From positions 1 through 10,673 of the forward strand of contig JAJZYI010000102.1 of assembly GCA_021798135.1 (NCBI GenBank): a DNA stretch of 10,673 nucleotides. Reading direction: 5' to 3'. This DNA is from Actinomycetes bacterium. Lineage in GTDB: Bacteria; Actinomycetota; Acidimicrobiia; Acidimicrobiales; UBA8190. The translations under genes were made by a program, and so were the position numbers. The notes under the pieces were generated by a model. The model searched no databases. It saw nothing but the letters and a program-made list of their open reading frames with translations, and was not told the origin of the DNA. Shown here one piece after another: positions 1 to 5,976 of this stretch (within the stretch, counting starts at the first letter, position 1; each line of letters begins with the position of its first letter).

Positions 1-34
1 GGTCGGGTGCCGGATGCCTGGCGGGCGGTGGCGG

Positions 35-874
35 TCAGTGCCTGCCGAGGCGCCGGCTGCCGAGCACCAGGGCGCGCTGGTAGAAGCCCCCCGGCAGGCG
101 CGCCAGCAGGTCGATCACGGCGGCGTCGGGACCGACCAGGACCCGGCGCCGGTCGCGGGCGACGGCATCCAGGATCCGACGGGCGGCGCGCTCGGGGCTG
201 GTGATGGCGACCCGGTCGAAGCCGGCGCGGGCGCGCGCCTCGCCGCCGGCGGCGACGGCGACGCTGGCGTCCATCCGGGCGTTGCGGGCGATGCTCGTCT
301 TGATCCCGCCGGGGTGCACGGTGGTGGCCGACACCGGGGACCCGGCGATCTCCAGCTCCATCCGCAGCGTGTCGGTGAATCCCCGCACCGCGAACTTGGC
401 CGCGTTGTAGGCACCCTGGGTCGGCACGCTGACCAGGCCGAAGACGCTCGACAGGTTCACCACGTGGCCCTCGCCCGACGCCTGCAGGTGCGGCAGGAAC
501 GCCTTGGTCCCGTGGACGACGCCCCAGAAGTCGATGGCCATGAGCCACGCCAGGTCCTCGTAGGACATCGACTCGACGGTCGCGGCGAGGGCGACCCCGG
601 CGTTGTTGACGATCAGGTTGACCCGGCCGTGGTCGGCCGCCACCGCCGCCGCCCAGGCCTCGACGGCAGCGCGGTCCGACACGTCGACGCGCGCGGTCGT
701 GACGGTCACGCCGAGCTCGCGGCACCGCTCGGCCGTCACGCCCAGGCCCTCCTCGTCGACGTCGGCGAGCGCCAGGTGGGCGCCGCGCCGGCCGAGCTCG
801 GCGGCGAGCGCCCGCCCGATGCCCGAGGCCGCGCCGGTGACGGCGGCGACGCGTCCCTCGTAGCTCTTCACCAT
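35..874 (-). CDS. Short-chain dehydrogenase/reductase (SDR), NAD(P)-dependent
   Basis: This 279-residue classical SDR probably oxidises an alcohol or reduces a ketone in the cytoplasm; the substrate is unknown. The nucleotide-binding motif TGAASGIG is at residues 13-20. Asp38 at the end of the second strand suggests a preference for NAD(H). NNAG is at 90-93, and the catalytic Ser143, Tyr156 and Lys160 (YNAAK) are in place. The Asn of the usual catalytic tetrad, normally in an NFWGV-like stretch, appears as Asp115 (IDFWGV). The ATG at 874 is preceded by GGAGGGG at good spacing. The length fits the family. It is the last visible gene of an operon with the monooxygenase and PF10118 protein; SDRs of this kind are often found beside flavin monooxygenases in actinobacteria. 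The 142-bp spacer before it holds a 16-bp tandem repeat. Family is certain; substrate is not. Confidence 0.93.
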   Translation of the reverse strand: MVKSYEGRVAAVTGAASGIGRALAAELGRRGAHLALADVDEEGLGVTAERCRELGVTVTTARVDVSDRAAVEAWAAAVAADHGRVNLIVNNAGVALAATVESMSYEDLAWLMAIDFWGVVHGTKAFLPHLQASGEGHVVNLSSVFGLVSVPTQGAYNAAKFAVRGFTDTLRMELEIAGSPVSATTVHPGGIKTSIARNARMDASVAVAAGGEARARAGFDRVAITSPERAARRILDAVARDRRRVLVGPDAAVIDLLARLPGGFYQRALVLGSRRLGRH

Positions 875-875
875 G

Positions 876-987
876 GTGGCCCCTCCGGCGTGGTCGTGGT
901 CCGGCGCGGTCGTGGTCCGGTGTGGTCGTGGTCCGGTGTGGTCGTGGTCCGGTGTGGTCGTGGTCCGGCGCAGTGGCCGTCCGGGGC
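876..987. repeat. 16-bp tandem repeat in operon spacer
   Basis: Five head-to-tail copies of a 16-bp unit (plus strand ggtcgtggtccggtgt) occupy 892-971. The three middle copies, 908-923, 924-939 and 940-955, are identical. The outer two, 892-907 and 956-971, end in cgc instead of tgt. Degenerate copies flank them at 876-891 and 972-987. The left degenerate copy includes the ribosome binding site of the SDR gene. The array fills much of the spacer between the monooxygenase stop and the SDR start. It could be a slippage-prone spacer, a set of protein-binding sites or an mRNA structure that tunes SDR translation. The sequence alone does not decide between these. Confidence 0.93.
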
Positions 988-1016
988 GGCGGCGCAGGCG
1001 CCCGGGCGGGGGCCCG

Positions 1017-2549
1017 TCAGGCCTGCCCTGCCGGCGCCAACGCCGGCGCCGGTGCCGGGTTGGAGCAGACGAGCGCGTCGTCCTCCACCCCCTGCCGCCG
1101 GATCAGCCGCCAGTCGCGCAGGTAGTTCTGGTGGACCCGCCACGGGTCGGCGGCACCCTGCCTGGGGAAGCGGTCGAGGGCGCGCTGCACGTACCCCGAG
1201 CTGAGCCCGAAGAGCGGGTCGCTCCCCGCGGCACCGTGCCCTTCGGTCGGCGTGCACTGGCGCAGGCCGCGCTCGTGGAGGTGGCGCAGGAGCCGCACCA
1301 CGAAGTCACAGGTCAGCTCGCACTTGAGCGTCCACGAGGCGTTCGTGTAGCCGATGGCGAAGGCGAGGTTGGGCACGCCCTGCAGCATCATGCCCTTGTA
1401 GGTCAGGCGCCGGGCGGGGTCCACGGGCTCGCCGTCGACCGACAGCTCGATGCCGCCGAGGAACAGCAGGTCGAGCCCGGTGGCCGTGACGACGACGTCC
1501 GCCGGGAGCACCCGCCCCGAGCGGAGGCGCAGGCCCTCGTCGGTGAACGTCTCGACGTGGTCGGTGACCACCGAGGCGCTCCCGCCGCGCACGGCGGCGA
1601 AGAGGTCCCCGTCGGGCACGATGCACAGCCGCTGGTCCCACGGGTCGTAGCGCGGCGTGAAGTGGGTGTCGACGTCGTAGCCGGCCGGGAGCCGGCGGCG
1701 GGCGGCCCCGAGCAGCAGCCGCTTGACGGTGGCCGGGCGGTGCCGGCTCAGCTCGAAGAACGCCAGGGTGGCGAGCGCCAGCGCCCAGCGCACCGCCGGC
1801 CCGGCCAGGCGCGGCGGCAGGGCGCGGCGCAGCGCGTCCGCGACGGGGCTGCGCCCCGGCAGCGACATGATCCAGGTGGGCGACCGCTGCAGCATCGTCA
1901 CGTGCGCGGCGGTGCCGGCGAGCGCCGGCACCAGGGTCACCGCCGTGGCGCCGCTCCCGATCACGACCACGCGCCTGCCCGCGACGTCGAGGTCGTCGGG
2001 CCAGTGCTGGGGGTGCACGATCGTGCCGCGGAAGCGGTCCATGCCGGGGAAGTCCGGCAGGTACCCGCGGTCGTACCGGTAGTAGCCGGTGCACGAGAAG
2101 AGGAACCCGCAGGTGAGCTCCACCGTGTCACCGGTGGCCGCCCGCTCGGCGGTCACGTGCCAGCGCGCCTCGGCCGTCGACCACGCGGCGCGCACCACCC
2201 GGTGGCCGAACCGGACGTGCCGGTCGACGCCCGTCTCGGCCGCGGTGGCGCGGATGTAGTCGAGGATGGACCCGCCGTCGGCGATCGAGCGCTCCCCGTC
2301 CCACGGGCGGAAGGCGTACCCGAGGGTGAACATGTCGGAGTCCGACCGGATGCCGGGGTAGCGGAACAGGTCCCAGGTCCCGCCGATGGCGTCGCGGGCC
2401 TCCAGCACGGCGAAGGAGGCCCAGGGCAGGCCGGCCTGCACGTGGCGGGCGGCGCCGATCCCCGAGAGCCCGGCGCCGACGATGAGGACGTCGACGTGCT
2501 CGGGAGCGCCGGGGCGGTCGTCGCCCGGCCGGACGGCTGCGGTCGTCAT
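1017..2549 (-). CDS. Baeyer-Villiger-type flavin-containing monooxygenase
   Basis: This 510-residue NADPH- and FAD-dependent group B monooxygenase probably inserts oxygen into a ketone or oxidises a soft heteroatom. The FAD-binding motif GAGLSG is at residues 25-30, followed by GGTW (56-59) and RYPGIRSD (63-70), typical of the EthA/MymA/cyclohexanone monooxygenase group. The Baeyer-Villiger fingerprint FxGxxxHxxxWP is complete at 173-184 (FRGTIVHPQHWP). A second Rossmann motif, GSGATA, at 198-203 binds NADPH. The reading frame continues far upstream, but the start at 2549 is chosen because the protein becomes family-like there, a GGGGGGAGGG site lies a few bases before the ATG, and this ATG overlaps the upstream stop as ATGA. 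The length matches EthA-like enzymes of about 490-510 residues. It is translationally coupled to the PF10118 gene and followed by the SDR. Substrate cannot be read from sequence. Confidence 0.94.
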   Translation of the reverse strand: MTTAAVRPGDDRPGAPEHVDVLIVGAGLSGIGAARHVQAGLPWASFAVLEARDAIGGTWDLFRYPGIRSDSDMFTLGYAFRPWDGERSIADGGSILDYIRATAAETGVDRHVRFGHRVVRAAWSTAEARWHVTAERAATGDTVELTCGFLFSCTGYYRYDRGYLPDFPGMDRFRGTIVHPQHWPDDLDVAGRRVVVIGSGATAVTLVPALAGTAAHVTMLQRSPTWIMSLPGRSPVADALRRALPPRLAGPAVRWALALATLAFFELSRHRPATVKRLLLGAARRRLPAGYDVDTHFTPRYDPWDQRLCIVPDGDLFAAVRGGSASVVTDHVETFTDEGLRLRSGRVLPADVVVTATGLDLLFLGGIELSVDGEPVDPARRLTYKGMMLQGVPNLAFAIGYTNASWTLKCELTCDFVVRLLRHLHERGLRQCTPTEGHGAAGSDPLFGLSSGYVQRALDRFPRQGAADPWRVHQNYLRDWRLIRRQGVEDDALVCSNPAPAPALAPAGQA

Positions 2550-3430
2550 GTGCCCTCCCCCCGCCCGCTGGCGGTCACGAGCAGGTCCCGGAGCGTACCG
2601 CCGTCCCCGAACAGCTCGTCGCGCCAGCGGGCGGTGAGCGCCGAGGCGTCGACGTCGTCGGGGTGGAAGCCGCGGCGGTTGTAGGCGCGCAGGCGGGCGC
2701 GGACCGCCGGCTGGACGAAGGGCGAGGCGAGGAACCGGCGCAGGCTCGCCCGCAGGTTGCCCCGGCGGTAGGTGGCGGGGTCGAGCAGGAGCGAGGCGGC
2801 CACCTGCAGCGCCGTCCCGACCACGAACGCCAAGGTCATGAGGCGCATGGTGAGGATGCGGAGCCGCTCGCCGCCGCCGACCGCCCGGTACACGTCGAAG
2901 GCCACGGCCTTGTGCTCGGACTCCTCCAGGGCGTGCCACAGGAAGAGGTCGGTGATCCCCTGGTGCCCGCAGAGCCGGCGGGCCTCGGGATCGGACAGGA
3001 GCAGCTCGGCCAGGGTGGCGGTGACGTGCTCCAGGGCGGCGGTGGCCGCCAGGTTCGAGATCGGCGGGAGCAGGCGGGAGCGCAGCGCCAGGCCCCACCG
3101 GGTGAGCCGCTCGCCCTGGAGGGTCGGATAGCCCAGCTCGGCCAGGCGCGCGTTGAGGGCCCGGTGCTCCCGGCCGTGCATCGACTCCTGGCCGATGAAG
3201 CCGGCGACCTGGCGTGACAGCACCGGGTCGTCCAGGCGGTCCCGGTAGTGGCGGACCGACCGGACGAAGAAGTCCTCGCCGTCGGGGAACACCGACGACA
3301 GGGCGGCGATGACGTGGCTCGTCACCAGGTCGCCGTCGGCCGCGAAGTGCCGGGGCAGGGCGGCGAGCGACGCCTCGAAGGAGATGCGACGGGTCGTGAC
3401 GCGGCGATCGGGGTCGCTGCCGTGGTCCAT
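2546..3430 (-). CDS. PF10118-family predicted metal-dependent hydrolase (ferritin-like)
   Basis: This 294-residue protein resembles the PF10118 family, a mostly helical group labelled predicted metal-dependent hydrolase and probably ferritin-like with a di-metal site. Candidate ligands form helix-borne pairs: E82xxH85 and E88-H89 (QESMHGREH), E134-H135, and H166 followed by E169, E170, E172 and H173 (WHALEESEH). A hydrophobic stretch near residues 200-222 could pack in the core or touch a membrane. The ATG at 3430 has a strong GGAGGTGGAGG site. It is the first gene of the operon, overlapping the monooxygenase gene by 4 bp (ATGA), so the two are probably needed together. No reaction is established for the family that I can name. 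A di-iron oxygenase or oxidase role beside a monooxygenase would make sense but is inference. Confidence 0.85.
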   Translation of the reverse strand: MDHGSDPDRRVTTRRISFEASLAALPRHFAADGDLVTSHVIAALSSVFPDGEDFFVRSVRHYRDRLDDPVLSRQVAGFIGQESMHGREHRALNARLAELGYPTLQGERLTRWGLALRSRLLPPISNLAATAALEHVTATLAELLLSDPEARRLCGHQGITDLFLWHALEESEHKAVAFDVYRAVGGGERLRILTMRLMTLAFVVGTALQVAASLLLDPATYRRGNLRASLRRFLASPFVQPAVRARLRAYNRRGFHPDDVDASALTARWRDELFGDGGTLRDLLVTASGRGEGT

Positions 3431-3480
3431 GGGCCTCCACCTCCGCGTCGGCCGGTCCGGTGCCGCCGCCGCGCGGGCTC

Positions 3481-3486
3481 ATCGTA
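3481..3486 (-). promoter_or_regulatory. Candidate -10 element of the PF10118-monooxygenase-SDR operon
   Basis: On the minus strand this reads TACGAT, a good match to the actinobacterial TAnnnT -10 element. It lies about 50 bp upstream of the ATG at 3430 in a stretch conspicuously richer in A and T than the surroundings. No convincing -35 hexamer sits 16-18 bp upstream (TCGATG is the closest), so the promoter may depend on an activator. Confidence 0.4.
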
Positions 3487-3520
3487 GACCATGTGACGAA
3501 AATCATCGATTCGTCTGGTC
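3487..3520. promoter_or_regulatory. Inverted repeat: operator or terminator hairpin between two transcription units
   Basis: Perfect 6-bp arms gacgaa (3495-3500) and ttcgtc (3510-3515) flank a 9-bp centre. Outer arms gacca (3487-3491) and tggtc (3516-3520) are also complementary, with a 3-bp asymmetry. The element overlaps the last codons of the GH43-like gene and lies directly upstream of the candidate TACGAT. Its position suggests an operator, for example for a TetR-like repressor, controlling the PF10118-monooxygenase-SDR operon. It could equally fold as a hairpin at the 3' end of the upstream transcript, although no T-run follows. No regulator gene is in the window. Confidence 0.5.
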
Positions 3521-4876
3521 GATGCGGCCCCGGCGCCGCCGCCTCGTGGACACCAGGAGCGCCAGGCCGGCGGCGGCCATCGCCGCACCCGACGCGTCCG
3601 CGGCCAGGACGAGGTCGGCGGCACCCGCAGCGGTCACGTCGCCCAGCGGCGCGAACCAGGTGCCCCGGAAGGGCGGGGGGTCGGGGAGCCCGGTGCCGGG
3701 CGGGCAGTAGAGGTAGTTGGCGCACCGGCTCGACCACTGCCCGTAGGAGATGAACCGCCGGCCCGTGGCCGCGACGAAGACCGTCCCGCCTCCCGGTCCC
3801 CACCTGCCGGCGCCGCCGTCGGTGGCCAGCAGCGGCGTCCCCGACGGGTGGCACGGCCCGGTCGGGCCGTCGCAGCGGGCGAACGTCTCGCCGTAGCTGA
3901 CCGGCTCGGCCACCGGGAGCTGCGTGCCGAGCGGCGGCACCGGCTTCCCGACCCGATAGGCGGCGGAGAAGCTCCCCGTGGCGTAGTAGAGGACGTCGGT
4001 GCCCCCCTGGGCGACCAGGTCGGGGTTCTCGATGGTGTCGGTCGTGCCGGCCTGCTGGGACAGGACCACCCGGGGCTCGGCCCCGGGGGCCAGCGTGGTG
4101 CCGGTCGACGGGTCCAGCGGCACCGACCACAGCCGTGCCGGCGGGCCGCCCACCTCGTTCCCCGTCTTGAACAGCAGGTACGGCGCGCCGGTGCTCGGGT
4201 CGACGAACGGGCTCGGGTCGATGACGCCGCCGTCCTGGTGCCCGCGGTCGAAGGTGGAGCGGTCGGTGCCGTCCTGGCAGAGCAGCGGCGCGGCGCCGGG
4301 GCCCGCCGCCACGAACCGTCCGTCGAGCGACGCGGCCGTGGCGACGCCGACGCAGTAGTCCCACGGCGGCGTGGGCCCGGCGCCGGGCGCCGGCGCGAGG
4401 TGCGCCGAGAAGAACAGGACCCACCGGCCGCCGTAGGCGAACACGCCGGGCGCCTGCAGGAAGGCGCCCCGGTCGACCCATCGCGGCGCGTCGGCGCGGT
4501 CGAGGGCGACGCCGACGGCCGACGGGCCGGCCACCGACCACCCGGAGCCGGACGGCGCCACGGCGAAGCGCTGGATGCCGGCCAGGTCGGGCCTCCAGGC
4601 CCCCTGCGTGGCGAAGACGACGGCGGTCCCCGGCCGGTAGCCCGCCGGCGGCCCCGAGCCCGGCGGCCCCACGACCACCACGTCCGGGTCGCCGGCGTCG
4701 AAGGGCCCCACCTCCTGACCGGGGCCGACCAGTCGGGGCGCCTCCAGGTGGGCGGCGAGGGTGGCGGCGACCGGCACGGCGACGGCCGCGGCGAGGAGGG
4801 CCGCCGCGACGAGCCCTGCGGTGGGACGGCCCTGCAGCAGCGCCCGGCGGGGCCGCCCGGTCGGCGGCGGGAGCAC
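3503..4876 (-). CDS. GH43-like five-bladed beta-propeller glycosidase, membrane-anchored or secreted
   Basis: From the GTG at 4876 this gives 457 residues. A basic start (GRPRRALLQGR) and hydrophobic segment (about 20-43) form a signal peptide or anchor. The rest resembles glycoside hydrolase family 43 and related arabinanase-like propellers. Candidate catalytic acids are Asp63 or Asp65 in AGDPDVVVVG, Asp220 in IDPSPFVD and Glu283 in IENPDLV. WVDRGAFLQAPGVFAYGGRW fits the family's second-strand region. Near the C-terminus a hydrophobic stretch (about 420-445) is followed by RRRRRGR, like a tail anchor, but no LPXTG motif is seen. The start is uncertain. A GTG at 4963 would add 29 residues, but that stretch has lower third-position GC and lies in a hairpin; neither start has a strong ribosome site. 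Likely role: extracellular cleavage of arabinose- or xylose-containing glycans. Non-catalytic binding is possible. Confidence 0.75.
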   Translation of the reverse strand: MLPPPTGRPRRALLQGRPTAGLVAAALLAAAVAVPVAATLAAHLEAPRLVGPGQEVGPFDAGDPDVVVVGPPGSGPPAGYRPGTAVVFATQGAWRPDLAGIQRFAVAPSGSGWSVAGPSAVGVALDRADAPRWVDRGAFLQAPGVFAYGGRWVLFFSAHLAPAPGAGPTPPWDYCVGVATAASLDGRFVAAGPGAAPLLCQDGTDRSTFDRGHQDGGVIDPSPFVDPSTGAPYLLFKTGNEVGGPPARLWSVPLDPSTGTTLAPGAEPRVVLSQQAGTTDTIENPDLVAQGGTDVLYYATGSFSAAYRVGKPVPPLGTQLPVAEPVSYGETFARCDGPTGPCHPSGTPLLATDGGAGRWGPGGGTVFVAATGRRFISYGQWSSRCANYLYCPPGTGLPDPPPFRGTWFAPLGDVTAAGAADLVLAADASGAAMAAAGLALLVSTRRRRRGRIDQTNR

Positions 4877-4927
4877 CGCTCCGGCCGGGCCTGGGTCGGC
4901 TGTCGACGGTGCCGCTCCACCCGTGCC

Positions 4928-4977
4928 AGGGCCGGCCCTCGACCGTGCCGCACGGCGGTCCACGGCTGGCGGACCGC
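4928..4977. terminator. Hairpin and palindrome after the BON-DUF2267 gene
   Basis: A hairpin with perfect 7-bp arms, gcggtcc (4955-4961) and ggaccgc (4971-4977), and a 9-nt loop begins 2 nt after the stop codon of the BON-DUF2267 gene on the minus strand. No T-run follows, as is common in high-GC actinobacteria. A perfect 12-bp palindrome, agggccggccct, follows at 4928-4939. Together they may terminate or process the BON-DUF2267 transcript, which supports starting the GH43-like gene at 4876 rather than inside the hairpin. Confidence 0.4.
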
Positions 4978-4979
4978 GC

Positions 4980-5825
4980 TCAGCTGGCCGGCGGGAGCTC
5001 CCACAGCGACCGCAGCTCTGTCGGGAGGACGGCAGCGACGTCTGCCGCCTCGTCGGGCACGATCGAGCGGAGCGCCCGGATGATCGACGTGCTGGCCTCC
5101 TGCGCCCGTTCAGGGGGGAGCTCCGCCGTCTCGGCCAGGATGCGCGCCACCAGCGCGGCGGAGGTGCGTGCCGGTGCCACCGACCACATGCGCCGCGGCG
5201 GGGTGAACATCGCCCGGACGTCCGCGGGCAGGTGGGCGGCGACCTGCTCGCGCTCGCCGGCCGGCAGGCGGTCGGCGAACGTCGCCAGGACGCCGCGGAC
5301 GACCGGTCGGGCGACGGCCTCGTCGAGCCCGGCCGCCTCCGCTGCCGCCAGGAGCGAGCGCATCGCCTCCGACGCCGGGTGCACGGCCCGGCCGGCGGAC
5401 GGTCGGGTGTCGTTCGGCGCCAGCCCGACGTGCAGGTACGACTCGACGCCGGAGACGCCCGAGACCTCAGCCGTCGCCTGCTCGATCTCGGCCGCCTCCG
5501 CATGCGTGCCGACGCAGCCGTGGAGGAGCACCACGTGGTCCTCCACCATCACGTGGACGCGCGGGACGTCCAGCCGGCGCTCCAGGGGGCCGAGCGTGGA
5601 GCGCACCCGGTCGGCGAGCACCGTGTCGCCGACGTCGGGGTCGGGATGGCCGCCCCGCATCTTGTAGCTCACGCCGTGGAGCCGCCCGCCGAGGTGCCGC
5701 AGGTGCCGGGCCGCCACGTCCACCTGGTGCCGGGCCTGGCGCGGGGTCCGCACCCCGGAGCGGAGCAGGATGATCCCTCCCGCCAGGGCCAGGCCTCCGG
5801 CGGCGGTCTTGGTCGCTGTGCGCAT
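4980..5825 (-). CDS. BON-domain protein with C-terminal DUF2267 region
   Basis: This 281-residue protein starts at an ATG preceded by AAGGAGGACACC, the best ribosome site in the window. Residues 8-22 (AAGGLALAGGIILLR) are a short hydrophobic segment that could be a weak anchor. A BON domain follows at about 66-135: a helix (VLADRVRSTLGPLER), a strand with DVPRVHVMVEDHVVLLHG, and VSGVSGVESYLHVG at its end. BON domains usually bind membranes or other proteins in stress and envelope roles. From about 150 to the end there is DUF2267-like sequence, probably two related helical halves, with repeated ADRLPAGEREQVAAHLP- and ALRSIVPDEAADVAAVLP-type segments. DUF2267 has no agreed function that I know of. 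It lies downstream of the phosphoribosyltransferase-hydrolase gene, with a 146-bp gap that allows its own promoter. A stress-envelope role is inference. Confidence 0.85.
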   Translation of the reverse strand: MRTATKTAAGGLALAGGIILLRSGVRTPRQARHQVDVAARHLRHLGGRLHGVSYKMRGGHPDPDVGDTVLADRVRSTLGPLERRLDVPRVHVMVEDHVVLLHGCVGTHAEAAEIEQATAEVSGVSGVESYLHVGLAPNDTRPSAGRAVHPASEAMRSLLAAAEAAGLDEAVARPVVRGVLATFADRLPAGEREQVAAHLPADVRAMFTPPRRMWSVAPARTSAALVARILAETAELPPERAQEASTSIIRALRSIVPDEAADVAAVLPTELRSLWELPPAS

Positions 5826-5864
5826 GGTGTCCTCCTTGGTGGACGCTCGGGTGCGGGCGCGGCG

Positions 5865-5883
5865 CGGGCCCTGGCAGGACCCG
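5865..5883. promoter_or_regulatory. Imperfect 19-bp palindrome upstream of the BON-DUF2267 gene
   Basis: Two 9-bp arms, cgggccctg and caggacccg, are separated by one base; eight of nine positions are complementary and the ninth could wobble-pair in RNA. The centre is 49 bp upstream of the ATG at 5825, where a promoter-proximal operator would be expected. A second small hairpin with 5-bp arms lies at 5887-5900 (gcacc, 4-nt loop, ggtgc). No clear -10 or -35 is visible. The pairing is seen; the function is a guess. Confidence 0.35.
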
Positions 5884-5904
5884 GATGCACCCCGTGGTGC
5901 CCGC

Positions 5905-5976
5905 GGTCGCCCGGGAACGGCAGGACCGGCCGGGGTCGCCGGTCGCCCGGGAACGGCAGGACCGGCCGGGGTCACC
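5905..5976. repeat. 36-bp tandem duplication overlapping the 3' end of the phosphoribosyltransferase-hydrolase gene
   Basis: Two adjacent 36-bp copies occupy 5905-5940 and 5941-5976 and differ at one base near the end (gtcgcc against gtcacc). That difference creates the TGA stop (minus strand, 5972-5974) of the fusion gene in the second copy; the first copy carries CGA at the equivalent place. This looks like a recent slippage duplication. Confidence 0.9.

Noticed and set aside
892..971. 16-bp array as a CRISPR
   Set aside because: The repeats are contiguous with no unique spacers and there are no cas genes.
1306..2094. Long open frame on the minus strand in another frame of the monooxygenase gene
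   Set aside because: It is an Arg/Pro/Ala-rich shadow of the monooxygenase gene, with no family resemblance; the monooxygenase motifs are unambiguous.
873..2684. 603-residue plus-strand open frame antisense to the monooxygenase
   Set aside because: Composition is low-complexity and family-free; open antisense frames are expected at this GC content because stop codons are rare.
4877..4963. Upstream GTG start at 4963 for the GH43-like gene
   Set aside because: The extra 29 codons have more A/T in third positions than the body of the gene, lack a ribosome site and begin inside a hairpin after the previous stop. Not excluded, only less likely.
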